From: Pseudomonadota bacterium
Lineage (GTDB): Bacteria; Desulfobacterota; Desulfarculia; Desulfarculales; Desulfarculaceae
DNA: 64,000 bases
Direction: 5' to 3'
Assembly: GCA_018896025.1 (NCBI GenBank)
Contig: JAHIND010000008.1
Span: 454,960-518,959, forward strand
Below the pieces are notes generated by a model that was not told the origin of the DNA, ran no database searches, and was given only the letters and a program-made list of their open reading frames with translations. The translations under genes were made by a program, and so were the position numbers. Numbering within the stretch: the first letter of the stretch is position 1; the number at the start of each line of letters is the position of its first letter. Positions 42,980 through 51,636 of the stretch are shown piece after piece.

Positions 42980-44290
42980 GTGAGCATTGAATTAATTACA
43001 GTATTGATGATCGTCACATTATTGCTTGTGCTTGTCCTCGGGCAACCCCTTTCCATAAGCCTCGGCGGCATCGCCATGGCGTTCACCCTGGCGGTATGGG
43101 GCCCCAAGGGTCTCTACATGGCCGCGACAACCGCCTTGTCGTCGGCCACCAGCGATATCTTGCTGGCGGTTCCCTTATTCGTGTTCATGGGGGCGATGCT
43201 GCAAACATCGGGCATTGCCGACGACCTGTATGAGATGATCCACCACCTGTTCGGTTCGGTGCGCGGCGGCCTGGCCATCGGCACCGTGGGCATCTGCACG
43301 GTGTTCGCGGCCATGGCCGGGATCAGCGCCGTGGCCACCGTGACCATGGGCCTGGTGGCCTTGCCCTCCATGTTGAGCAGAGGCTACGACAAAAAGCTGG
43401 CCTTGGGAAGTATCGCGGCGGGCGGCGCTCTGGGAATCCTCATCCCTCCCAGCGTGACCATGATTCTCTACGCCCTGTTGGCCCGGGAATCGGTGGGCAA
43501 GCTGTTCGCCGGCGGAATCATGCCCGGTTTGCTGCTGGCCGCCTTGTTCGTGGTCTACATCGTGATTCTGTGCCTAATAAAACCTAAGGTCGCCCCGGCC
43601 ATCGAGGATGAAGCTAGGCTGCCGATTCTTAAACGGCTGGTTTACCTCAAGGCCGCGTTTTGGCCGGTGCTGCTCATCGGCCTGGTGCTGGGGACCATCT
43701 ACTCGGGCATCTGCACGCCCACCGAGGCCTCGGGCATCGGGGCCTTGGGAAGCGTGATCGCGGTCATCAGCAATCGCAGGTTCACCAAGAACACCTTCTT
43801 CTCCGCCTCGATAACCACCTTGAAGATCACCTCCATGGTCATGTGGATCGTTATCGGCAGCGGGTGTTTCTCGGCCATCTACAACGCCGCGGGTTCCCAG
43901 GAGCTGGTCACTAACATCTTGGCCAACCTGCCCGGCGGGCGCTGGGCGGTGTTCATAGTCCTGCAGGCCATCTACTTCATCCTGGGGACATTCCTGGACC
44001 CCACCGGCATCGTCATGCTGTGCACCCCGGTTTTCGTGCCGGTGATCATAAAGCTCGGCTTCGATCCCATCTGGTTCGGCATCACCTTTATCATCAACAT
44101 GGAGATGGCCTACCTGACTCCGCCGTTCGGGTTCAACCTGTTCTACCTGCGCAGCATCGTGCCCGAAGGCATCACCATGGGGCACATATACAGATCGGTT
44201 CTGCCTTTCATAGCACTGCAGATGTTTTGCCTGGTGTTGGTGTCGGTATTCCCGCAAATCATTCTGTGGCTACCCAACATGATGAAGTAA
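42980..44290 (+). CDS. dctM: TRAP transporter large permease (DctM)
   Basis: A 436-residue membrane protein with about twelve transmembrane segments. SIAAGGALGILIPPSVTMILYALLARESVG is the conserved DctM core, and GTIYSGICTPTEASGIGALG the second. The start is GTG at 42980. It is the ion-coupled transport subunit acting with the DctQ and DctP encoded just upstream. Confidence 0.92.
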   Translation: MSIELITVLMIVTLLLVLVLGQPLSISLGGIAMAFTLAVWGPKGLYMAATTALSSATSDILLAVPLFVFMGAMLQTSGIADDLYEMIHHLFGSVRGGLAIGTVGICTVFAAMAGISAVATVTMGLVALPSMLSRGYDKKLALGSIAAGGALGILIPPSVTMILYALLARESVGKLFAGGIMPGLLLAALFVVYIVILCLIKPKVAPAIEDEARLPILKRLVYLKAAFWPVLLIGLVLGTIYSGICTPTEASGIGALGSVIAVISNRRFTKNTFFSASITTLKITSMVMWIVIGSGCFSAIYNAAGSQELVTNILANLPGGRWAVFIVLQAIYFILGTFLDPTGIVMLCTPVFVPVIIKLGFDPIWFGITFIINMEMAYLTPPFGFNLFYLRSIVPEGITMGHIYRSVLPFIALQMFCLVLVSVFPQIILWLPNMMK

Positions 44291-44356
44291 TTGGCGGGGC
44301 AAAGAAGTCGGACGCAATAACACTAAATTGATGAATGCATGACAAGGGGACGCAGT

Positions 44357-45895
44357 GTGAACCTAGGCAACTTGATTGACAACACCGTCGCCAAGTATGG
44401 CCAAAGGACGGCGTTGGTAAGCGGCGATACCAGGCGCACTTACGCCGATTTGGACGACAGGGCGGGGCGGTTGGCCGGCGCCTTGCTGGGGCGGGGCCTG
44501 AAACCCGGCGACCGGGTGGCCCTGCTTTCCCACAACACTGACTACTTTGTGGAGTCCTACCTGGCCCTGACCAGGGTGGGGCTGGTGGCGGTGCCGGTGA
44601 ACTTCCGCCTAGTGGGCCCTGAGATCGTCTACATCCTGCAAAACTCCCAGGCCAAGGCCATAATTCACGGCCCCGAATTCAGCGAGGTGATGGCTGGCAT
44701 CAAGGCGCGGTTGCCGGAGGTGCGGCTGTTCTTGTGCCCCGGTTCGTCCGACCAGAACCTGGCCTTGGACTACGAGGCCTTTTTGCAGAGCGGCGTCTAT
44801 ACGCCGAGCTCCAGCCAAATCGGCGAGGCCGACCCCTGCCAGATCATCTACACCTCCGGCACCACCGGCAAGCCCAAGGGCGCGGTGCTCACCCACCGCA
44901 ACATCATCTGGAACGCCTTCAACATCATCCACGGCCGCGACGATGACGCCGGACAGGTGGCCATCATCGTCGGCCCCCTGCACCACAGCGCGCCGCTCAA
45001 CCACCACCTCACCGTGCAGTTGGCCCTGGGCGGCACCTGCATCCTGGCGGTGAAGTTCGAGCCGCGGATGGTCCTGGAGTGCATCGAGCGCGAGAAGGTG
45101 ACCACCATCTCCGGCTCCCCGGCCATGTACAACCTTCTGCTGCGCCATCCGGGGGCGGACAAGTACGACACCAGCTCGGTGACCAAGTGCACCGTGGGCG
45201 CGGACCGGCTTTCCGTGGCCACCAAAAAAGAGATCATGAAGTTCTTCCCCAACATCGATGGCCTCTACGACATCTACGGCTGCACCGAGGTCTCGCCGGT
45301 GGCCACCATCCTCAAGGGGCGCGACTGCCTGCGCAAGGACGGCTCGGTGGGCCGGGCCGTGGCTTTCTCGGACGTGCGCGTGTTCGACGAGAACGACCGG
45401 GAAGCGCCGGTAGGAGAGGTGGGCGAGATCGTATGCCGGGGCCCCAACGTGATGCCCAGGTATCACGACGACCCCCCGGCCACCGCCAAGGCCCTTCGAA
45501 ACGGCTGGCTGCACACCGGAGACCTGGCCTACATGGATGAAGACGGCTTCTTTTTCTTCGTGGACCGCAAAAAAGACATGATCGTCAGCGGTGGCGAAAA
45601 CATCTACCCCCGCGAGGTGGAGGAAGTCCTGGCCACTCATCCGGATATTTTGGAAGCAGCCATGGTGGCCATGCCCGACCCCACCTGGGGCGAAAGCGCC
45701 CGGGTTTTCGTGGTCACCCAGCCGGGCAAAAAGTTGAGCAGCCAGGAGGTCATCGAGTTTTGCAAACAAAACCTGGCCAGCTACAAAAAGCCCAAGCGGG
45801 TGGATTTCGTGGAGGAGCTGCCCCGCAACGCCTCGGGCAAGGTGCTCAAGCGCCAATTGCGCGATATCCCCTTGCAGGGCGGTGACGGTGACTAG
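44357..45895 (+). CDS. AMP-forming acyl-CoA synthetase
   Basis: A 512-residue ANL enzyme with all core motifs: YTSGTTGKPKGAVLTH, DIYGCTEVSP, TGDLAYMDEDG and the catalytic lysine in LPRNASGKVLKRQL. I prefer the GTG at 44357, seven bases after AAGGGGA; an in-frame ATG at 44339 has no such site. It follows the DctPQM transporter and probably activates the acid that transporter brings in. The substrate is not evident from sequence. Confidence 0.88.
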   Translation: MNLGNLIDNTVAKYGQRTALVSGDTRRTYADLDDRAGRLAGALLGRGLKPGDRVALLSHNTDYFVESYLALTRVGLVAVPVNFRLVGPEIVYILQNSQAKAIIHGPEFSEVMAGIKARLPEVRLFLCPGSSDQNLALDYEAFLQSGVYTPSSSQIGEADPCQIIYTSGTTGKPKGAVLTHRNIIWNAFNIIHGRDDDAGQVAIIVGPLHHSAPLNHHLTVQLALGGTCILAVKFEPRMVLECIEREKVTTISGSPAMYNLLLRHPGADKYDTSSVTKCTVGADRLSVATKKEIMKFFPNIDGLYDIYGCTEVSPVATILKGRDCLRKDGSVGRAVAFSDVRVFDENDREAPVGEVGEIVCRGPNVMPRYHDDPPATAKALRNGWLHTGDLAYMDEDGFFFFVDRKKDMIVSGGENIYPREVEEVLATHPDILEAAMVAMPDPTWGESARVFVVTQPGKKLSSQEVIEFCKQNLASYKKPKRVDFVEELPRNASGKVLKRQLRDIPLQGGDGD

Positions 45896-45943
45896 TTTTA
45901 GGCGGGGGGTGCGAATTGACCACATGCAAGACAGGGAGGCCAC

Positions 45944-47053
45944 GTGAGTAGTTTGTTTTCGCCATTTGAGCTGAAGGGAATGAGCCTGAGAAACCGCTTT
46001 GTGCGCTCGGCCACCTTTGAAGGGGCCGGTGAGCCCAGCGGCGAGGTCTCCCCCCTGCAGATGCGGATGTACCGCGACCTGGCGGCCGGGGAGGTGGGCC
46101 TGATCGTCAGCGGCGTGGTTTGTGTCAACGAGGCCGGGCGGCTGTTCGCCAGCCAAAACTGCCTGGGCAGCGATGACGCCATCCCCGGCTTGTCTCGCCT
46201 GACCCAGACGGTGCACGACCAGGGCGGCAAGGTGGCGTCCCAGCTCTTCCACTCCGGCCGGGAGGCCTCCAGCTTCCAGGGCTACCGGGGCATGGGGCCC
46301 TCGGTGACCGACGACCCCCGGCGGCCCAACCTTGAGTACGATGCCATGACCCACGAGGACATCGTGCGGACCGTGGAAGCCTTCGGCGACGCCGCCGGAC
46401 GGGCCAGGGAGGCGGGCTTCGACGCGGTGCAGATGCACGGGGCTCACGCCTATATCTTCGCCCAGTTCCTCTCGCCCTACACCAACAAGCGCCAGGACCA
46501 ATGGGGCGGCAGCCTGGAGAACCGAACCCGCTTGCACCGGGAGGTGTTAAAGGCCATACGCAAGCGGGTGGGCGAGGACTACCCCGTGATGATCAAGTTG
46601 GGGGTGCGCGACGGCTTTGACGGCGGCCTGAACATGGAGGACGGTCTGGAAGCGGCCCGCATGCTGGCCGAGGCGGGTTACGACTGCCTGGAGATAAGCC
46701 AGGGGCTCAGGGGCACCCAACCCCACGAGACCGAGTTCCGCACCAAGCTGAAGCGAGCCGAGGATCGGGGCTACTTCTGCGGTTGGGCCGCGGAGGTCAA
46801 AAAGCGGGTGCAGGTGCCGGTGGTGACCGTGGGCGGCATCCGCGATTTGGACATGGCCGAGGCCATCGTGCAAAAGGGGCAGGCGGATTTGGTTTCCATG
46901 AGCCGGCCCCTGATCAGTGAGCCGGGCTTGATCGCCCGCTGGCGCAAGGGGGACCGCCAAGAGGCGCGCTGCGTGTCCTGCAACACCTGCAAACACGACC
47001 TGGAAGCCATGAAATCCATCAGCTGCGTCTTGGACCGCAAGCAAACCAAGTAA
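45944..47053 (+). CDS. NADH:flavin oxidoreductase (Old Yellow Enzyme family)
   Basis: A 369-residue FMN TIM-barrel protein. AGFDAVQMHGAHAYIFAQFLSP and NKRQDQWGGSLENR are the family active-site signatures. A C-terminal CVSCNTC with a further cysteine 12 residues on resembles the start of the Fe-S cluster of 2,4-dienoyl-CoA reductase and BaiH-type enzymes. The FAD/NADH half of those is absent, so electrons must come from a partner. Start GTG after AGGGAGG. It may reduce an enoyl- or dienoyl-CoA made after the synthetase. Confidence 0.85.
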   Translation: MSSLFSPFELKGMSLRNRFVRSATFEGAGEPSGEVSPLQMRMYRDLAAGEVGLIVSGVVCVNEAGRLFASQNCLGSDDAIPGLSRLTQTVHDQGGKVASQLFHSGREASSFQGYRGMGPSVTDDPRRPNLEYDAMTHEDIVRTVEAFGDAAGRAREAGFDAVQMHGAHAYIFAQFLSPYTNKRQDQWGGSLENRTRLHREVLKAIRKRVGEDYPVMIKLGVRDGFDGGLNMEDGLEAARMLAEAGYDCLEISQGLRGTQPHETEFRTKLKRAEDRGYFCGWAAEVKKRVQVPVVTVGGIRDLDMAEAIVQKGQADLVSMSRPLISEPGLIARWRKGDRQEARCVSCNTCKHDLEAMKSISCVLDRKQTK

Positions 47054-47089
47054 AAAGGCTCTACAAAGGGCCTGATCAAGCTGGGCGAG

Positions 47090-47114
47090 GGGGCCGGTCT
47101 TTAAGGCCGGCCCC
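47090..47114 (+). terminator. Terminator-like hairpin after the flavin oxidoreductase
   Basis: GGGGCCGG and CCGGCCCC pair around a 9-base loop, followed by TTGATTT, 36 bases after the stop codon. Confidence 0.65.
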
Positions 47115-47171
47115 TTGATTTGGCGGGGTCTTTTCAGGGGCCGCCTGGTAGTTCTCTTGTAGCTTCATGGT

Positions 47172-47200
47172 TTGCAACTGTTTATGAGAAATGATATAAA
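47172..47200 (+). promoter_or_regulatory. Predicted promoter of the 2-oxoacid oxidoreductase operon
   Basis: TTGCAA (47172-47177), 17 bases, TATAAA (47195-47200). Downstream, GCGTGACGTGTAACACGC (47220-47237) contains an inverted repeat that could be an operator. Confidence 0.5.
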
Positions 47201-47338
47201 ATATGTTATATTGTTTTGGGCGTGACGTGTAACACGCTGAAATAATGCGTATAACAGCCGGACGCTGCCATGTGGAAGCGGCCCGGCGCAAGGCCCGCTT
47301 GGGCCTGGCGGCTCTTATCTTTGGGAAAGGGTCCGGTC

Positions 47339-48484
47339 ATGCCATTGACTACGGTGACCAATCCCGTGAAAGCGGGCTCACGCTATTTATCGGGCAACGA
47401 TGCCGCCGCCGAGGGCGCCATCGCCGCCGGATGCCGCTACTACGGCGGCTACCCAATCACCCCCTCCTCGGAAATCATGGAGTACATGAGCCGGGAGCTG
47501 GTGCCCCGGGGCGGCGCTTTCATGCAGATGGAGGACGAGATCGCCTCCATCTCCTCGGTGGTGGGCGCTTCCTGGTCCGGGGCCAAGGCCATGACCGCCA
47601 CCAGCGGGCCGGGGCTCAGCCTCATGCAGGAATGCCTGGGCTACGCCGCCTTCACCGAGACCCCGGTGGTGCTGGTGGATGTGCAGCGGGCCGGGCCCTG
47701 CACCGGCCAGGCCACCAAGGTGGGGGCCGGGGACATCATGGCCGTGAAATGGGGCTCCCACGGCGACTACCAGGTGGTGGCCCTGTCGCCCTGGTCGGTG
47801 CAGGAGATGTTCAGCCTCACCGTGGAGGCCTTCAACCTGGCCGAGCGCCTGAGGGTGCCCGCCTTCCTGTTGGCCGAAGAGGCTACCGGCCACCTGCGCG
47901 AGCGGGTGGACCTGCCCGAGACCCTGGAGATCTACGACCGCGACTATGTTCCCAAACAGCCGCCCTTTGGCTGCGACGAGGCGGACGGCATCCCCTCCAT
48001 GCCCGGCTTCGGCATGGGGGAGAACCTCCTGGTCACCGGCTCCACCCATGACCAGTGGGGCTTTCGCAAGACCGAGGGCCCGGCCTTCCACGACAGCCTG
48101 GTGCGCCGCCTGAGCCAAAAGGTGCTCAGCCGCAAGGCCGAGATCTGCCGCCACGAGGGCTACTACCTGGACGACGCCGAACTGGTGGTGGTGGCCTACG
48201 GCTTCACCGCCCGGGCCGCCCTGCGCGCGGTGCGCCAGGCCCGCCAGGAAGGCCTGGCCGTGGGCCTGTTGCGCCTGATAACCATCTGGCCCTTTGACGA
48301 CGAGCTGATCACCCGGGTGGCCCAGGGGGCCAAGGGCTTTTTGGTGCCGGAGATGAACCTGGGCCAGGTGGACGGCCTGGTGCGCTCCGCCGCCGGAGAC
48401 ACGTCGGTGAAGTCGCTGACCCAGGTCAACGGCAGCACCATCAGCCCGGCGAGCATAATGACCGCGCTGAAGGAGATGCGCTGA
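47339..48484 (+). CDS. 2-Oxoacid:acceptor oxidoreductase alpha subunit (KorA/VorB/PadG-like)
   Basis: A 381-residue subunit carrying the pyrimidine-binding half of the thiamine diphosphate site. YYGGYPITPSSEIMEYMSREL is the hallmark. It is the first of five overlapping genes whose products oxidise a 2-oxoacid and CoA to acyl-CoA and CO2. The ATG at 47339 has AAAGGG upstream; the frame opens at 47270. The stop overlaps the beta-subunit start. Confidence 0.9.
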   Translation: MPLTTVTNPVKAGSRYLSGNDAAAEGAIAAGCRYYGGYPITPSSEIMEYMSRELVPRGGAFMQMEDEIASISSVVGASWSGAKAMTATSGPGLSLMQECLGYAAFTETPVVLVDVQRAGPCTGQATKVGAGDIMAVKWGSHGDYQVVALSPWSVQEMFSLTVEAFNLAERLRVPAFLLAEEATGHLRERVDLPETLEIYDRDYVPKQPPFGCDEADGIPSMPGFGMGENLLVTGSTHDQWGFRKTEGPAFHDSLVRRLSQKVLSRKAEICRHEGYYLDDAELVVVAYGFTARAALRAVRQARQEGLAVGLLRLITIWPFDDELITRVAQGAKGFLVPEMNLGQVDGLVRSAAGDTSVKSLTQVNGSTISPASIMTALKEMR

Positions 48485-49239
48485 TGGCACGCTCCATGGA
48501 GAAATACCTGCGGCCCGAGGTGCAGACCACGCCGTTTTGCCCCGGCTGCGGCCACGGGGTGCTCATGGGCTCCCTGCTCAGGGCCATCGACCAGCTCGAG
48601 CTGGACATGAGCAAAACCCTGTTCGTCTCGGGCATCGGCTGCGCGGCCTGGATTCCCAGCCCCAACTTCGCGGCCGACACCCTGCACACCCTGCACGGCC
48701 GGGCGGTGGCCTTTGCCACCGGAGCCAAGGCGGCCAACCCGAAGCTTAAGGTGATCGTCATTTCCGGGGACGGCGACCTGGCCTCCATCGGCGGCAACCA
48801 CCTTATCCACGCGGCCCGGCGCAACCTGGAGCTTACGGTCATCTGCGCCAATAACATGATCTACGGCATGACCGGCGGGCAGATGGCCCCCACCACCCCC
48901 CAGGGGCACCTCACCGCCACCAGCGTTACAGGCAACCCCTACCGGCCCTTTGACCTGGTCAAGCTGGTCAAGGGGGCGGGCGCGCCCTATGTGGCCCGGG
49001 GGGCGGTGACCCGGCCCTATGAGTTGATCGGCTACTTGAAAAAAGCCATCGCCTCGCCGGACTTCGCCTTTGTGGACGTGCTGAGCCCTTGTCCCACCCA
49101 ATACGGGAGGCGCAACAAGCTGGACTCGGCGGGAGCCATGTACGAGCGGCTGCGCGGGTTATGTCAAAGCGAAGCACAAGGGGCCTGCGCGCCGGAAGGC
49201 GCGGAAGACACCTTGCAGTTGGGTGAGTTCAATGACTGA
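48484..49239 (+). CDS. 2-Oxoacid:acceptor oxidoreductase beta subunit (thiamine-diphosphate binding)
   Basis: A 251-residue subunit. FCPGCGHGVLMG carries Fe-S/TPP-region cysteines, and SGDGDLASIGGNHLIHAARRN to ANNMIYGMTGGQ is the GDG-NN thiamine diphosphate/magnesium motif. Its start overlaps the alpha-subunit stop by one base, and the gamma gene begins inside its end, so translation is coupled across the operon. Confidence 0.92.
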   Translation: MARSMEKYLRPEVQTTPFCPGCGHGVLMGSLLRAIDQLELDMSKTLFVSGIGCAAWIPSPNFAADTLHTLHGRAVAFATGAKAANPKLKVIVISGDGDLASIGGNHLIHAARRNLELTVICANNMIYGMTGGQMAPTTPQGHLTATSVTGNPYRPFDLVKLVKGAGAPYVARGAVTRPYELIGYLKKAIASPDFAFVDVLSPCPTQYGRRNKLDSAGAMYERLRGLCQSEAQGACAPEGAEDTLQLGEFND

Positions 49240-49774
49240 GCGGAAGGAAATTCGTTTGGCCGGTTTGGGCGGCCAGGGCGTGGTCCTGGCCGGGGTGCTC
49301 CTGGGCGAGGCCGCGGTGGAGCAGGGCCTGTATGCGGCGGGCTCCAACTCCTACGGAGCCCAGGCCAGGGGCGGTGGCGCCCGAGCCGACCTGGTGCTGG
49401 AAGGCCAGGAGATCGACTACCCTCACGTGCAGCAGCCCGACCTCTTGGTGGCCATGAGCCAGGGCGCTTATGACACCTACGCCTCGGGCGTGGCCCAAGG
49501 GGGCAAGGTGCTTTTCGACTCCGGCATGGTGGAACCCAAGGCCCCCCATGACCGCTACGGCGCCAAGGTGACCGCCATGGCCCTGGAGGAGTTCAAAAAC
49601 CGCCAGGTGGCCAACGTGGTCTGGGTGGGACTGGTGGCCGGGGTGACCGGCTGGTTCCAAACCGAGGTGCTGGAGCGGACCCTGGTGAGGCTGGTGCCCG
49701 AGCGATTCGCGGAGTTGAACAAGGCGGCATTGGCCAAGGGCCTGGAAATGGGCCGCGCCTGGGAGGTGGCCTGA
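49232..49774 (+). CDS. 2-Oxoacid:acceptor oxidoreductase gamma subunit
   Basis: A 180-residue subunit with the family start RLAGLGGQGVVLAGVLLGEAA and SYGAQARGGGARADLVL. It contributes to CoA handling and assembly in PFOR-like enzymes. I use the ATG at 49232, which overlaps the beta stop, rather than the upstream GTG at 49223. Its own stop overlaps the next gene. Confidence 0.9.
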   Translation: MTERKEIRLAGLGGQGVVLAGVLLGEAAVEQGLYAAGSNSYGAQARGGGARADLVLEGQEIDYPHVQQPDLLVAMSQGAYDTYASGVAQGGKVLFDSGMVEPKAPHDRYGAKVTAMALEEFKNRQVANVVWVGLVAGVTGWFQTEVLERTLVRLVPERFAELNKAALAKGLEMGRAWEVA

Positions 49775-51117
49775 TGGAGGGCAGAACTCATGTGCCCGTG
49801 GTTGACGAGGCCCTGTGCGGCGTGTGCGGCGTCTGCCGGGGGGCTTGCCCCGCTCTGGCCAGCCCGGATTTGGTAGAGGGCGAAAGCGGCACCATGCGCG
49901 CCGTTCTGGCCCCCCAGGCGACCAAGAGCGGCCAGGACCTGGCCCCTTGCCGGGAGGCCTGTCCCCTGGGCCAGGACATTAGTGGCTATCTGGCCTGTTT
50001 GGCCAATGGCGACCAGCAAGGCGCTTTGGAGGTTATCCTCAGGGACAACCCCCTGCCGTCGGTGCTGGGCCAGGTGTGCCACCACCCCTGCCAGCAAGCC
50101 TGTTTCTCGGCCCCGGTGCAAAGCCCGCCGTCCATACGCGACCTGAAGCGCTTCGCGGCCCAGGCCCCGCGCCCCGTGCCCGAGTTGCGCCAGGGCGCGC
50201 CCCTGGCCAAGGTGGCGGTGGTGGGAGCCGGGCCGGCCGGTCTGGCCGCCGCCTGGGAACTGGCCCGCCAGGGAGCCAAGGCCGTGGTTTACGACGCCCA
50301 GGCCGTGGCCGGAGGCATGCTGGCCTGGGCCATCCCCGACTTCCGCCTGCCGCGCCGGGACCTGCAACGCGACCTGGATTACGTCGCGGCCCATGGGGTG
50401 GAGTTCAAGCTGGGGCAGGCCTTGACGCCCGAGGACGTGGCCGCCCTGCGCCGGGAGAACGACGCGGTTATCCTGGCCTGCGGCGCGCCCCAGGCCAAAA
50501 AGGCCGGCCTGCCCGGCGAGGAACTCAATGGAGTGTGGCAAGGCCTGGACTTTTTACGCGTGGCCGCCCTGGATTGCCCGCCCCAGCTCACCGCGCCGGT
50601 GGTGGTGGTTGGCGGGGGCAACGTGGCCCTGGACGCGGCCCGCTTGGCCCTGCGCCAGGGGCTGCCGGTGACTTTGGCCTATCGTCGCGACCGGGAGCAG
50701 ATGCCCGCCTATGCCGAAGAACTGGAGGCGGCCGTGGCCGAGGGCCTGAAGTTGGTATATCGGGTGCAGCCCGTGGCCCTGGAGGCGGGGGAAGGCGGCG
50801 CTGTGGCCGTTCTGACCGTGCAGGGCACCACGCCCGGTCAGCCAGCGGCCGACGGGCGGGTGGCTTTCACCCCCGACCCCGCGGACCAGCGTAGCCTGGA
50901 GGCGGGCAGCGTGATCCTGGCCCTGGGGCAAAAGAGCGAGGCCGACGCCTGGGCCGCTGGCCTGGGACTGGACAACTTGCAGGGCGACGCCCAGGGGCGC
51001 TTGGCTCCGGGGCTTTACCTGGCCGGTGATCTGCAAACGGGCCCGGCCACGGTGGTGGAGGCCATGGCCGGAGGCATCAAGGCCGCCCGAGCCATCATGG
51101 AAGAGGTGCGATCATGA
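49774..51117 (+). CDS. GltD-like FAD/NAD(P) subunit with N-terminal Fe-S motifs (PadH-like)
   Basis: A 447-residue protein. Residues 15-27 hold the cysteine cluster CGVCGVCRGAC. A GltD-type Fe-S region follows (CREACPLGQDISGYL ... VCHHPCQQAC), then the FAD motif VVGAGPAGLAAAWELA and the NAD(P) motif VVVVGGGNVALDAARLA. A FAD subunit of this kind inside a 2-oxoacid:ferredoxin oxidoreductase operon is the feature of phenylglyoxylate dehydrogenase (PadEFGHI). It would pass electrons from the ferredoxin-like subunit to NAD. It overlaps both neighbours. Confidence 0.85.
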   Translation: MEGRTHVPVVDEALCGVCGVCRGACPALASPDLVEGESGTMRAVLAPQATKSGQDLAPCREACPLGQDISGYLACLANGDQQGALEVILRDNPLPSVLGQVCHHPCQQACFSAPVQSPPSIRDLKRFAAQAPRPVPELRQGAPLAKVAVVGAGPAGLAAAWELARQGAKAVVYDAQAVAGGMLAWAIPDFRLPRRDLQRDLDYVAAHGVEFKLGQALTPEDVAALRRENDAVILACGAPQAKKAGLPGEELNGVWQGLDFLRVAALDCPPQLTAPVVVVGGGNVALDAARLALRQGLPVTLAYRRDREQMPAYAEELEAAVAEGLKLVYRVQPVALEAGEGGAVAVLTVQGTTPGQPAADGRVAFTPDPADQRSLEAGSVILALGQKSEADAWAAGLGLDNLQGDAQGRLAPGLYLAGDLQTGPATVVEAMAGGIKAARAIMEEVRS

Positions 51118-51392
51118 GCCTGCGTCCGCCGTGCCCCCTGCCCGAGAACCAGCCGGCCGCCGGGCATGGAGAGATGACCCTGGCTGAGGCCCAGGCCGAA
51201 GCGGGCCGCTGTTTGTCGGGCCACTCCTGCCAGGGATGCGAACTGTGCGTGTTGATCTGCCCGGACCTGGCCGTGACCAAGGACCCGGACACCGGACGGG
51301 CGGTGATCGATCTGGCCTATTGCAAGGGCTGCGGCCTTTGCGCCGAGGTTTGCCCCAAGGGGGCCATCAGCATGCAATTGGACCAGGACTAG
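51114..51392 (+). CDS. Ferredoxin-like delta subunit, 2 x [4Fe-4S]
   Basis: A 92-residue protein with two ferredoxin motifs, CQGCELCVLICP and CKGCGLCAEVCP. It is the electron-carrying subunit of the 2-oxoacid oxidoreductase and probably sits between the thiamine site and the FAD subunit. Its start overlaps the preceding stop (ATGA). Confidence 0.92.
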   Translation: MSLRPPCPLPENQPAAGHGEMTLAEAQAEAGRCLSGHSCQGCELCVLICPDLAVTKDPDTGRAVIDLAYCKGCGLCAEVCPKGAISMQLDQD

Positions 51393-51433
51393 ACTCGCCC
51401 GCTTCGCGCAGGCAAAGAGCCGTTGTTATAACC

Positions 51434-51467
51434 AACGCCGCCCGGTGCATATCCGCCGGGCGGCGTT
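51434..51467 (+). terminator. Terminator-like hairpin after the oxidoreductase operon
   Basis: AACGCCGCCCGG and CCGGGCGGCGTT form a perfect 12-bp stem with a 10-base loop. No U-run follows. Confidence 0.6.
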
Positions 51468-51636
51468 GCCATGCCCGCCGTCTTCATCCCCTCCAGGACA
51501 ACCCCCAGCAAGCATGGGCGTCGCTTGACTGACCGGAGGGACTGCTCTAGCATCCCTCCAGTTACGGGGAGCCTCGGGTATTGCACACATATCTACTACT
51601 GGCGGGGGAGTCGCGTCTTGGGCCGCGAATCGTAGC

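Noticed and set aside
44609..46537. 642-codon open frame on the minus strand
   Set aside because: It spans the reverse of two well-supported genes (acyl-CoA synthetase and flavin oxidoreductase) and has no recognisable domain.
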